64,000 bases of DNA from NCBI RefSeq assembly GCF_016132545.1, contig NZ_CP066167.1, forward strand, positions 1,515,001-1,579,000. The letters are read 5' to 3'. This document shows, piece by piece, positions 34,253 through 43,030 of the stretch. The stretch is from Spongiibacter nanhainus. Its GTDB lineage: Bacteria > Pseudomonadota > Gammaproteobacteria > Pseudomonadales > Spongiibacteraceae. The notes under the pieces were generated by a model, which was given only the letters and a program-made list of their open reading frames with translations, was not told the DNA's origin and did not search any database. The position numbers and the translations under genes are program-made. Position 1 is the first letter of the stretch. Each line of letters begins with the position of its first letter.

Positions 34253-35455
34253 ATGAAAGACGCCGTAATCGTTTCTACAGCCCGCACCGGGATGGCTAAA
34301 TCCTTCCGCGGCGCACTGAATGACACCGAAGCTCCAGCCATGGGTGGCCATGTGGTCAAGGCTGCCGTTGAGCGCGCTGGCGTCGATCCCTCGCAAATCG
34401 ACGACGTCATCATGGGCGCCGCTGCCCAACAGGGTACGCAAGCCTATAACCTGGGGCGCCTGTGTTCGGTTGCTGCCGGCTTGCCGGCGTCGGTGGCAGG
34501 CATGACCATGGACCGCCAGTGCAGCTCCGGCCTGATGACTATTGCCTGGGCCGCCAAGTCGGTGATGTGTAACGAGATGGATATTGCCGTCGCCGGTGGT
34601 CTGGAGTCGATCTCCCTGGTGCAAACCAAGCACAAAAACAGCTACCGCAACGTCTCCAAGGCCGTGACCGATATTGATCCCACGGCTTACATCCCCATGA
34701 TCGAAACCGCCGAAGTGGTCTCCGAGCGCTACGGCATCAGCCGGGAAGTGCAAGACGCCTACGCCCTGCAGAGCCAGCAACGGGTAGCCGCAGCCCAGCA
34801 GGCCGGCCTGTTTGCCGATGAGATCGCGCCCTTTGCCACCACCATGTCGGTGTTCAACAAAGAGACCAAAGAGAGCCACACCCAGGCGGTGACACTGGAT
34901 AAGGACGAGTGCAACCGCCCGTCCACCACCCTGGAGAGTTTGGCAAGCCTGGACCCAGTGTGGAAGGACGGTCAGTGGGTTAAGGAAGGGCGCTTCATTA
35001 CCGCCGGTAACGCCTCGCAACTGGCTGACGGCGCCTCCGCCTGCGTGGTCATGGACGGCAAGCTGGCCGAGCAGCAGGGCCTGAGCCCGCTGGGCGCCTA
35101 TCGTGGCCTGGCTGTTGCCGGTTGCAAGGCCGACGAGATGGGCATCGGCCCGGTGTTCGCGATCCCCAAACTGCTTAAGCGTCACGGCCTCAGCGTTGAT
35201 GACATTGGTCTGTGGGAGCTTAACGAAGCCTTCGCCTGCCAGGTGGTCTACTGCCGCGATCAGTTGGGCATCGACAACGACAAACTCAATGTTAACGGCG
35301 GCGGTATCTCCATTGGCCACCCCTTCGGCATGAGCGGTGCCCGTCTGGTGGGCCATGCCCTGCTGGAAGGCAAACGTCGTGGAGTGAAGTACGCGGTGGT
35401 CACCATGTGTATTGGTGGTGGTCAGGGCGCGGCGGCTTTGTTTGAGGTATTTTAA
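34253..35455 (+). CDS. Acetyl-CoA acyltransferase (second thiolase of the cluster)
   Basis: This 400-residue thiolase has 'MDRQCSSGLMTIAWAAKSVM' (nucleophile Cys), 'NGGGISIGHPFGMSGARL' (His) and 'VTMCIGGGQGAAALFEVF' (acid/base Cys). It is a FadA5/acetyl-CoA acetyltransferase-type enzyme, clearly different from the FadA6-like protein 6 kb upstream. As last gene of the run, 40 bases after ipdF, it could cleave the HIP propionyl side chain after IpdE and hydration, or a late intermediate. The assignment between these steps is open. Confidence 0.85.
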   Translation: MKDAVIVSTARTGMAKSFRGALNDTEAPAMGGHVVKAAVERAGVDPSQIDDVIMGAAAQQGTQAYNLGRLCSVAAGLPASVAGMTMDRQCSSGLMTIAWAAKSVMCNEMDIAVAGGLESISLVQTKHKNSYRNVSKAVTDIDPTAYIPMIETAEVVSERYGISREVQDAYALQSQQRVAAAQQAGLFADEIAPFATTMSVFNKETKESHTQAVTLDKDECNRPSTTLESLASLDPVWKDGQWVKEGRFITAGNASQLADGASACVVMDGKLAEQQGLSPLGAYRGLAVAGCKADEMGIGPVFAIPKLLKRHGLSVDDIGLWELNEAFACQVVYCRDQLGIDNDKLNVNGGGISIGHPFGMSGARLVGHALLEGKRRGVKYAVVTMCIGGGQGAAALFEVF

Positions 35456-35675
35456 GCGGAGCCAACTTAGCCCTCATATGCATATAACGGTTGTTTACGT
35501 TCTTGGGTCGTGAGCAACCGTTTCGACGCCTCGTGAGCTATCGCTCTGCTAATAAAGTAGGATTTATACGAGCAAGGCTTCGGGATGTGTGAGGCCCTGT
35601 ACAAAGCCAAGAAAAGTGCACATTTTTGAGTCCGCCGCGCGTTTTTAGTGATGGCTGGTAATAGTAATTTTTGAA

Positions 35676-36092
35676 TCACCGTTCGGTAAAGCCAACCTCA
35701 TTCGGAACATACTTGTTAAAATCTCGCAGCCACGGCAGAACTACTTCTTGAGTTTCTGAGTTTGATTTTGTGAATAATATTCTGGCCAGTTCATGCGACG
35801 GGTAAAACTCAACAATTGATATTTCCGACCACGGCAGAAGGATTTTATCAAAGTAAGGAGCCATCTTGTTGAATATAATAACTCCGCTGTCTGAGGCTCC
35901 GATAATTGACCGAAAAATCAAATTTTCAGTATATAGCCTGCCGTAAATACGCTCAGTGATCTTTGGAGTTGCATTGGATTCAAAGCCGCCGAATGCGGAC
36001 ACCCAAGTTTTGAATGCTGGCTTTCTAATATAGTTAAACGCGGCGACTAGAGTCGCCAAAGCGATTACGATTCCGAAAAATAATTCAGCCAT
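35676..36092 (-). CDS. Hypothetical membrane-anchored protein
   Basis: I do not recognise this 138-residue protein. It has an N-terminal membrane helix (about 3-20) and then a mostly soluble domain with several beta-strands ('SGVIIFNKMAPYFDKILLPWSEISIVEFY'-like), somewhat like PH-type or DUF-type small membrane-proximal domains. The gene is more A+T-rich than its neighbours. Its start overlaps the end of the DUF1513 gene by 8 bases on the same strand, which supports real translation and co-transcription. It could be a recent arrival; no function is proposed. Confidence 0.55.
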   Translation of the reverse strand: MAELFFGIVIALATLVAAFNYIRKPAFKTWVSAFGGFESNATPKITERIYGRLYTENLIFRSIIGASDSGVIIFNKMAPYFDKILLPWSEISIVEFYPSHELARILFTKSNSETQEVVLPWLRDFNKYVPNEVGFTER

Positions 36093-37275
36093 TTATCGGT
36101 TTATGTTCGCCCAGTTGCGTCACAACCATATGATTATCCCAATGCAGCCCCGCCGCATTAACCCGCTGCTCGCGCTGTTCTTGCAGCGTACTGCTGTCCA
36201 GCACCCGCATTTGTCCGCTGGAGCTGGAGAGGATAAATCGCGATTGGCTGGGATCGGTTGCCAGGCCGCATACGTCCCGCATGCTGTGTTGGCCAACGAA
36301 CTCACCGCTGTCGATATCCCAGAACACAGCCAGGTTGCCTCTTGGGCTGGTAAAGCCGACCCGGCGGCTGGTGTTGCTGATTGCCACGCTGCCCATATAG
36401 TCCTGCAGTCTTGCTAGCACTGGCTGGGGCTCGTGAAGGGCTCGGGCCGGTTCGCCGCGACGGTGGGTGATGGCCAGGGGCACCAAGTCGGTGTGATGGG
36501 TGGCTTCGCGCTGTACCTGAATCGCCACTGCTACGGTGCCGTCGTTAGCCACATCCAGGTGGCGGAGGCTGGCTTTGGGCTCAGCCACACGCACTTGGTC
36601 AACCAGTTCGCCGCTGTGCGTATCAATGTACACCAGTGAGGAATCCATGGTGTCCAGGTTCAATACCCGGCGACCGGTATCCGGTCGGGTTAGCAGGCCG
36701 CCGTTGGCGACGACCAGGGTTTTGCCGTCCGGCATCAGTCGCAGTTCGTGGGGGCCCACGCCGTAACTGTCGTATTCGCCCAGCAGTTGGTAGGTGTCGG
36801 CATCGCGGATTCCGATTTTGCCGACGCCGCCTTCAATATCGGCTTCTGTGGTAAACAACACTTTGCCGTCGGCACTAAAACATCCATGACCATAGAGGTG
36901 CCGGCCTTGGGCGCAGTGAAACTGGTTGACTAACTCGCCGCTGGCCAAGTCGACTTCGATACCCATGTAGCCGGGGCGGCGGGCAAAGAGCAGGGCGGAG
37001 TTGAGCCGCGTGGGATGCAACGCGGCGCCGTGGCCCCGGAAGTCGGTGGGAACGTGGCCATCAACGTGCCCAGCTCGATTGTGCCAAGCGGCGCCAAAAC
37101 CGTCGTTGCCGACAATGGCCGCCGAGAACCATACCTCGCCGGGCTCGGCGCTTTGCCGATCGGCAGAAAAGAGATTCTTGCCGGTTACCGCCGCGAGGGG
37201 CAGCAGCCCGGCTGCGGCCAGTCCGGCAAGGATGCTGCGGCGATGCAAGAGACGGGAAGGCGTGTGCTGGGTCAT
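36085..37275 (-). CDS. DUF1513 beta-propeller protein, exported
   Basis: This 396-residue protein begins with a twin-arginine-type leader ('LLHRRSILAGLAAAGLLPLAA', about residues 9-29), so it is probably periplasmic. The rest is a DUF1513 beta-propeller: 'RGHGAALHPTRLNSALLFARRPG', 'GHGCFSADGKVLFTTEAD', 'GVGPHELRLMPDGKTLVVANGG'. In other Proteobacteria DUF1513 genes sit with EfeO-like imelysin and iron-uptake genes; those partners are not adjacent here. Downstream it overlaps the 138-residue unknown; upstream is a DUF411 metal-binding protein on the same strand. Confidence 0.82.
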   Translation of the reverse strand: MTQHTPSRLLHRRSILAGLAAAGLLPLAAVTGKNLFSADRQSAEPGEVWFSAAIVGNDGFGAAWHNRAGHVDGHVPTDFRGHGAALHPTRLNSALLFARRPGYMGIEVDLASGELVNQFHCAQGRHLYGHGCFSADGKVLFTTEADIEGGVGKIGIRDADTYQLLGEYDSYGVGPHELRLMPDGKTLVVANGGLLTRPDTGRRVLNLDTMDSSLVYIDTHSGELVDQVRVAEPKASLRHLDVANDGTVAVAIQVQREATHHTDLVPLAITHRRGEPARALHEPQPVLARLQDYMGSVAISNTSRRVGFTSPRGNLAVFWDIDSGEFVGQHSMRDVCGLATDPSQSRFILSSSSGQMRVLDSSTLQEQREQRVNAAGLHWDNHMVVTQLGEHKPING

Positions 37276-37341
37276 AGTGGTTGAACCGTGCTTTTACAAA
37301 TCCCACTGCGTTGAACCGGGAACACCGCAGTTGAGACGCAA

Positions 37342-37809
37342 TCAGTGTGAATGGGTGTCGTTTTGTGGATGGCGACTAAACACCTCGCTGCTGCCATTGC
37401 GCTTGAGGAGTAGCACGGAGTAGTTGTCTACTCGGTCTCCCATCTCCATGCCAGGGGAGCCCACCGGCATGCCGGGCACAGTTAAACCCAGCGCGTCGGG
37501 TTTTTCCGCCAATAGGCGTTTGACGTCGGCGGCGGGCACGTGACCTTCAATTACGTAATCACCCACGGTGGCGGTGTGGCAGCTGGCGTAGCGGGGCGCA
37601 ATGCCCAGGGCGGCTTTAACGGTGTGCATATCGTTGCGGTTTCGCGCTTCTACTTCAAAGCCTTTGTCGCGCAGATGCTCGACCCATTCAGTGCAGCAGC
37701 CGCAGGTGGGCGATTTGCTGACGCGAATCAGGGTGTCGGCGGTGGCGGAAGTGGCCAGCAGTGCAAGGATCAGTGGCAGGCTGAATCGGAGTTGTTGTAA
37801 CAATTTCAC
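37342..37809 (-). CDS. DUF411 metal-binding (copper) protein, exported
   Basis: This 155-residue protein has a signal peptide ('LLALLATSATA') and the DUF411 signature: 'VSKSPTCGCCTEWVEHL' (Cys-x-Cys-Cys), 'MHTVKAALGIAPRYASCHTATVGDYVIEGHVPA' and 'DALGLTVPGMPVGSPGMEMG'. The Cys, His and Met positions suggest Cu(I)/Cu(II) binding in the periplasm. The start is GTG at 37809 with GGGAGA upstream; an upstream ATG (37848) would add 13 residues before the signal peptide. It is on the same strand as the DUF1513 gene, 66 bases apart. A short His-rich tail ends the protein. Confidence 0.85.
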   Translation of the reverse strand: MKLLQQLRFSLPLILALLATSATADTLIRVSKSPTCGCCTEWVEHLRDKGFEVEARNRNDMHTVKAALGIAPRYASCHTATVGDYVIEGHVPAADVKRLLAEKPDALGLTVPGMPVGSPGMEMGDRVDNYSVLLLKRNGSSEVFSRHPQNDTHSH

Positions 37810-37876
37810 GGTAGTCTCCCGGTTGGTGGCGGCTGAGTATACTGCCACTGAACTACGTTATAGCAAACGGTCTAGT

Positions 37877-39355
37877 TCAGGTGCCGCAAAAAGTCTGCTG
37901 CACCCGCTGCTGGGGCTCCGGCGGCCGTGCGTAGTGCATGTCTTGCTGCTCGTCGCTGGCAGTCACCTCGTCGACCAGACGGTGAAAAGGGGTAAAGTCC
38001 GCGCCCTGGATGGCGGCGGTGATCACTTCCTCGACCCGGTGGTTGCGGGGTATCACCAGTGGGTTGGCGCGGCGCATTTGCCCTTGTACCTGGTCGGCGG
38101 GACGTTTGTCCTGAGCGAGTCGCGCCTGCCAGCGGTTCAGCCAGTCGGAGTAGGCATCGCTGAATTCAAACAGCTCGGCAACACTGCGGTTAGCGGGGTA
38201 AGACTCATCGGCCAGTTCGGTAAGGCGACGAAAGGCCAGGGTAAAATCGGCATTGTTGTCGCTGAGTAAGTCGAGAAAAGCCTCATACAAATCCTGATCA
38301 TCTTCGCTGCAGTGCGCCAGCCCTAACTTGTCGGCCATACGTTTGCGGTAGGCGACAAAAAATCTATCGGGAAAGCTGTTGAGGGCGTCCTGGGCTTCTT
38401 CCACTGCGGCCTCTTCGTTGTCGTCAATGATAGGCAGCAGCGCCTGGGCCAGTTGTGCCAGGTTCCAGTGCGCCACTGCGGGTTGGTTCCCGAAGGCATA
38501 GCGGCCTTGCTGATCGATGGAGCTAAATACGGTGCCGGGGTGGTAGTCGTCCATAAAGGCGCAGGGACCGTAGTCGATAGTCTCACCGCTGAGCAGCATG
38601 TTGTCGGTGTTCATCACGCCGTGAATAAAGCCCAGGCTTTGCCAGTGAGCGACCAGTTCGGCCTGGCTTTGCATCACCGCGACAAGCAGGCTCACTATCG
38701 GCTTATCGCTGTTGGCCGCCTCGGGGTAGTGACGTTGGATCACATGCTCGGCCAGCGTACGCAGAGCATCGGTGTCGCGCTGCGCGGCAAAAAACTGCAT
38801 GGTGCCAACGCGGATGTGGCTTTTAGCTACCCGGCACAGCACCGCCCCGGGCAAAGGTCGCTCCCGGTATACGCTTTCACCGGTATACACCGCTCCCAAC
38901 GCCCGGGTGGTGGGCACGCCCAGTGCGTACATGGCCTCGCTGATGATGTATTCCCGAAGCACCGGCCCCAGGGGAGATTTGCCGTCGCCGCCCCGTGAGT
39001 AAGGGGTTCGCCCCGAGCCTTTCAGTTGTAAGTCAAAACGTTGGCCATGGCGGTCGATCAGCTCGCCCAGCAGCAGCGCACGGCCGTCTCCCAGTTGTGG
39101 GTTGTAACTGCCGAACTGGTGGCCGGCGTAGACGGTGGCAATGGGGTCGGCCCCTGGGGGAGTGCTGTTGCCCGCCAGCAACGCTACGCCTTCCTCCGAG
39201 GCCAGCCAATCGGGATCGAAGCCTAGCTGCTCTGCCAATGGTCGGTTAATGCGGATCAAACCCGGTGCCGGTACCTGCTCCGGCTGTTGCCGGTGGTATA
39301 GGTGTTCCGGCAAACGGGCATAGCTGTTGTCAAAGCGAAGTGTGGCTGCGCTCAT
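37877..39355 (-). CDS. selO: Protein adenylyltransferase SelO (YdiU family)
   Basis: This 492-residue pseudokinase transfers AMP from ATP to Ser/Thr/Tyr of proteins in redox homeostasis. Recognised blocks: 'NSYARLPEHLYHRQQPEQVPAPGLIRIN', 'YAGHQFGSYNPQLGDGRALLLGE', 'QLKGSGRTPYSRGGDGKSPLGPVLREYIISEAM', 'FIHGVMNTDNMLLSGETIDYGPCAFMDDY'. The C-terminus ends 'QTFCGT', with Cys at the place of the selenocysteine of animal SelO. The length is normal for the family. Transcribed alone; divergent from plsB. Confidence 0.95.
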   Translation of the reverse strand: MSAATLRFDNSYARLPEHLYHRQQPEQVPAPGLIRINRPLAEQLGFDPDWLASEEGVALLAGNSTPPGADPIATVYAGHQFGSYNPQLGDGRALLLGELIDRHGQRFDLQLKGSGRTPYSRGGDGKSPLGPVLREYIISEAMYALGVPTTRALGAVYTGESVYRERPLPGAVLCRVAKSHIRVGTMQFFAAQRDTDALRTLAEHVIQRHYPEAANSDKPIVSLLVAVMQSQAELVAHWQSLGFIHGVMNTDNMLLSGETIDYGPCAFMDDYHPGTVFSSIDQQGRYAFGNQPAVAHWNLAQLAQALLPIIDDNEEAAVEEAQDALNSFPDRFFVAYRKRMADKLGLAHCSEDDQDLYEAFLDLLSDNNADFTLAFRRLTELADESYPANRSVAELFEFSDAYSDWLNRWQARLAQDKRPADQVQGQMRRANPLVIPRNHRVEEVITAAIQGADFTPFHRLVDEVTASDEQQDMHYARPPEPQQRVQQTFCGT

Positions 39356-39584
39356 GGTGGCGACCGCCTGTGTTGGTTCGTGAGTGTGTTGGCCTGTGAA
39401 CAGGCCGATATTGGTATCGCTTTCTCAATTGTACAGAATCTTGCAGTGTGGCGCGGCCCGCCAATTCACGTGTGCCCGGAAACCGCGACCCGGGAGGTGT
39501 AAACGCGTTAAAATACTGCCAAAAGCGCGGTCGCATACATATCGACCGCCCGATAACGAATCTCTCTGCCTTGGAAACGCTTTC

Positions 39585-42056
39585 ATGCCCTGGTTTACCC
39601 GCTGGTATTTTCTGCTTTGTCGTCTGTTGGTTGCGCCCATCATTCGCCTGGTTCACCCCAGCCTGATTCAACTTGACGAGCAGCTGCCGGAACAGCTCGA
39701 TGGCAAGCCGGTGTGCTACGTGCTGCGGCGCCACAGCTGGACTGACCGCTTTTTGTTGGAGCGCCTGGCCCGGCAGCAGGGCTTGCCGGTGCTGAGCGCC
39801 CGACCCGGGGCTTTACCCGATCAGGAGCACGCCACCTGTTTGTACTTGCCGGTATTAAAAGGGGACAGTAAACGCAAGCAGCAACCCCTCCAGGCGCTGA
39901 TCGACAGCCTCGGTACGCGGGAGTCCCCGGAAGACTACCCGCTGCAAATTGTGCCGGTGTCTATCTTCTGGGGGCGGGACCCCGGCTCGGAAACCTCGTT
40001 CTGGCGTTTGCTGTTGGGTGACGGCGAGCGGGGCGGTGCGCTTCGCAAGTTGCTGGTGATGATCGCCCAGCGCAACAATGTGCTGGTCCACTTTGCCCAG
40101 CCTTTGGATTTCAACACTTTGGTGGCCCGCAAGCAGCAGGATGCCAGGGAGGCGGCGCGAACTCTGGCGCGGACGCTGTCTTTTTACTATAGCCGCCGCA
40201 AGGTGGCGACCCTGGGGCCGAGCCTGTTGTCCAGGGGGCAGATCATTTCTATGGTGATGCGCCGGCCGGCGGTGACTGCTGCCATTGACGAGCTGGTCGC
40301 CAGTGAGGGCGAGAGCCGGGCCAAGCTGGAGAAGTCGGCCCGCAAGATGGCCGACGAAGTGGCGGCCAACTTCGACTCGCGATTATTGCGGGTGCTGGAT
40401 CTGATTCTGACCTGGGTATTTCGCAAGTTGTTTACCGGTTTGCGGGTCCACCACGCCGACCGACTGCGCCGGGCAGCCAACGATCGTCAACTGGTCTACA
40501 TGCCCAGCCATCGCAGTCATTTTGACTACCTGCTGATTTCCTATGCGCTGTACAAGCAGGGCTTGGTGCCGCCTCATATCGCCGCCGGGATCAACCTGAA
40601 TTTTTGGCCGGTGGGTGGACTGCTGCGCCGTGGCGGGGCCTTTTATATCCGCCGCAAATTTGGTGGCGACAAGCTCTACAGCGCGGTATTTAAATCCTAC
40701 CTGGGGGTGATTCTGTCCCGGGGCTACCCCATGGAATTCTTCCCTGAGGGGGGGCGCAGCCGCACCGGGCGATTACTGCCGCCCAAGCTGGGCATGTTGA
40801 AAATGACCCTGGAATCCTGCCTGCAACAGCCCGGGCGCAAGGTTGCCATTGTGCCGATTTACGTGGGCTACGATAAATTGGTGGAGGGAGCGTCCTATGT
40901 GAAGGAGCTGCGCGGCGCAGGTAAAACCAAGGAGTCTGCGGGCAGTTTGTTAAAAGCCCGGCGTATCTTTAAAACCTCTTACGGTAGCCCCCATGTGGCC
41001 TTTGGTGCGCCCATCAGCCTGGAAGAGTGTCTCACTCGGGTGTGTGGCAACTGGCGGCAGCAGGCTCAGGCCGGCGACTTCGGTTTCTTGCCGGGGGCGA
41101 TTCAGCACATTGCCCAGGAGAATATGACCCGCATTAATGCGGCGGCGGTGGTCAATCCTATCGGTCTGGTGGCGATGATTCTGCTATCCAGCCCTCAGCG
41201 GGCGATGGCCGAGCAGGAGCTGCTGGCGCAAATTGACTACTTTATCGCGCTGCTGCAGCGTCGCCCCTACAGCGAGGACGTGGTGCTGCCCGAGGGCGAC
41301 GCCAGAGAAATCTTCGAGCAGGCCGCCCGCACCGCCGGTTTGTCCCGTATCGAGCACCCCTGGGGCCCGATTATCACCGCCACCGGTCGTGAAGCGGTGC
41401 TGCTGACCTACTACCGCAACTCGGTGATGCATGTGCTGGCCCTGCCCAGTTTGATTGCGCGTTTCTTCCGCCACGTTGAGCAAGTCCAGCAATCCTCACT
41501 GGTCGAGGCTTGCGCCGATATGCTGCCCTTTTTGCAGGGTGAGTTGTTCCTGCGGGTGGAGGCCGAAGATTTCAGTGCCGAAGTGGCCGAGCATATCGAC
41601 CAGCTGGTGGACCTGGAGTTATTGAAACGGGAGGGTGACACCCTCAGCCGGCCCGAGGTTGGCACCATGGCCTTTGCGGTGCTGACCGGTCTGGGGCGGA
41701 TTCTGCGGGAAACGCTGGAACGCTACACCATGAGCAGCCTGTTGCTGGCCCGCAACCCGGGGACGGAGGCCGCTCCCCGTCTCGATGTAGAGAATCAAAT
41801 TATCGAAATGGCCCAGCGCCTGGCCATCCTCAGCGGCCGAGAGGCCCCGGAGTACTTCGATAAAAACCTGTTTAAGGTCTATATCGATACCTTGATCAGT
41901 GAGGGCCTGTTGCAATCTGAACAGCGGGACGACGAGGCGTGGATCTGGAGCGATGGCCGTTTGTCTCAACACGCTCAGCGCTGGGTGAACTTGTTGGGCC
42001 CCGATGTGCAGCAAAGCATGTTGCAGCTTATTGCCCGACCGGATGCGCCGGTGTGA
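39585..42056 (+). CDS. plsB: Glycerol-3-phosphate 1-O-acyltransferase PlsB
   Basis: This 823-residue inner-membrane-associated acyltransferase starts phospholipid synthesis by acylating sn-1 of glycerol-3-phosphate. The catalytic HxxxxD box is H309-RSHF-D314, three residues from the E. coli position. Other blocks present are 'GGAFYIRRKFGGDKLY', 'EFFPEGGRSRTGRLLPPKLG' and 'VAIVPIYVGYDKLVEGASY'. The ATG at 39585 gives 'MPWFTRWYFLLCRLLVAPI', the expected amphipathic/hydrophobic start; an upstream in-frame GTG at 39384 would add 67 unrelated residues. Single gene. Confidence 0.96.
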   Translation: MPWFTRWYFLLCRLLVAPIIRLVHPSLIQLDEQLPEQLDGKPVCYVLRRHSWTDRFLLERLARQQGLPVLSARPGALPDQEHATCLYLPVLKGDSKRKQQPLQALIDSLGTRESPEDYPLQIVPVSIFWGRDPGSETSFWRLLLGDGERGGALRKLLVMIAQRNNVLVHFAQPLDFNTLVARKQQDAREAARTLARTLSFYYSRRKVATLGPSLLSRGQIISMVMRRPAVTAAIDELVASEGESRAKLEKSARKMADEVAANFDSRLLRVLDLILTWVFRKLFTGLRVHHADRLRRAANDRQLVYMPSHRSHFDYLLISYALYKQGLVPPHIAAGINLNFWPVGGLLRRGGAFYIRRKFGGDKLYSAVFKSYLGVILSRGYPMEFFPEGGRSRTGRLLPPKLGMLKMTLESCLQQPGRKVAIVPIYVGYDKLVEGASYVKELRGAGKTKESAGSLLKARRIFKTSYGSPHVAFGAPISLEECLTRVCGNWRQQAQAGDFGFLPGAIQHIAQENMTRINAAAVVNPIGLVAMILLSSPQRAMAEQELLAQIDYFIALLQRRPYSEDVVLPEGDAREIFEQAARTAGLSRIEHPWGPIITATGREAVLLTYYRNSVMHVLALPSLIARFFRHVEQVQQSSLVEACADMLPFLQGELFLRVEAEDFSAEVAEHIDQLVDLELLKREGDTLSRPEVGTMAFAVLTGLGRILRETLERYTMSSLLLARNPGTEAAPRLDVENQIIEMAQRLAILSGREAPEYFDKNLFKVYIDTLISEGLLQSEQRDDEAWIWSDGRLSQHAQRWVNLLGPDVQQSMLQLIARPDAPV

Positions 42057-42202
42057 TGGCTGGACTGTGGTCGTGACAGCGTGGTGGGGCGCGCGACACG
42101 CGGCGATTCTATCCTGCGCCTTATTGCCATAACTTTGTCTGGTGTCAAACACCCGGGTATTCGGTATAGTTCAGGGATGACTTTGGAAGAGCGTTACCTG
42201 TA

Positions 42203-42946
42203 ATGCGAGACTCCCTTCGATATTGGCAAAAGTGTTGGCAGCTCAGCGCCCTGTTTGCCTTGGTGACACTGGCCTTGCCGTCCCATGCCAATGACAGCAA
42301 GGGCGATCCGCGAGACCCCTGGGAGGGGTTTAACCGCGGTATTTTCGCCTTTAATGAGGCGGCGGATCGCTATGTTGCCACGCCGATAGCACGAGGCTAT
42401 AAGACGGTCACTCCCGGTTTTGTCGATACCAGCATAGATAACTTTTTCAATAATATTGGTGAGTTTAAAAACTTCACCAACAACCTTTTGCAAGGCAGCC
42501 TTGGTGATGCCGGCACAGATTTGAGTCGTTTTGTGGTCAACACCACTGTTGGTGTATTGGGTATTTTCGATGTTGCCTCCTATGTGGGCCTGGAGCGTGA
42601 AAACGAGGATTTTGGACAAACCCTGGCAGTGTGGGGGGTAGGCGATGGCCCCTACCTGATGCTGCCGGTGTTGGGGGCCAGTACCCTGAGGGACGGCGTA
42701 GGCCGGGGCGTGGATTCGCTGAGCTCGCCGCAGCGGGCCGTGGAGCCCGAAAGCGCCGATTATGGGCTGACCTTCCTTGAGTTGGTACAAAAACGGGCGG
42801 CCTTGTTGGGCGCTGAAGATCTGATCAGCGGCGATAAATACAGCTTTTTAAAGGATGCCTACTTTCAGCGCCGCGAGTTCTTAATTAACGACGGCGAGTT
42901 CCAAGACAGCTTTGGCGATGAGGACTTCGAATCCTTTGATTTCTGA
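42203..42946 (+). CDS. mlaA: MlaA-family phospholipid-transport protein without lipobox
   Basis: This 247-residue VacJ/MlaA family protein has the defining 'DPWEGFNRGIFAFNEAADRYVATPIARGYKTVTP', 'NFFNNIGEFKNFTNNLLQG', 'GVLGIFDVASYVGL' and 'DFGQTLAVWGVGDGPYLMLPVLGAST' segments. MlaA removes misplaced phospholipids from the outer leaflet of the outer membrane. E. coli MlaA is a lipoprotein, but here the signal peptide ends 'ALPSHA|ND' with no Cys after it, so it would be cut by signal peptidase I and not lipidated. The C-terminal acidic tail ends in 'ESFDF'. Single gene. Confidence 0.88.
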   Translation: MRDSLRYWQKCWQLSALFALVTLALPSHANDSKGDPRDPWEGFNRGIFAFNEAADRYVATPIARGYKTVTPGFVDTSIDNFFNNIGEFKNFTNNLLQGSLGDAGTDLSRFVVNTTVGVLGIFDVASYVGLERENEDFGQTLAVWGVGDGPYLMLPVLGASTLRDGVGRGVDSLSSPQRAVEPESADYGLTFLELVQKRAALLGAEDLISGDKYSFLKDAYFQRREFLINDGEFQDSFGDEDFESFDF

Positions 42947-43030
42947 CCCGGTCTCACGTCTTGTTCAGAACGTGAATCCTGCACAGCTACGGAGCTTGCG
43001 CACTGACTGTGTGGCGAGTAAAAAGGCGCC

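Noticed and set aside
34220-35356. 378-residue ORF antisense to the second thiolase
   Set aside because: It is the mirror of a high-GC coding gene. The sense strand encodes a complete thiolase with all catalytic residues.
35486-35522. Inverted repeat AACGGTTG/CAACCGTT after the last thiolase as a cassette attC or terminator
   Set aside because: There are no GTTRRRY/RYYYAAC core boxes in the right order, and no T-tract after the stem. The 21-base loop makes it a weak hairpin.
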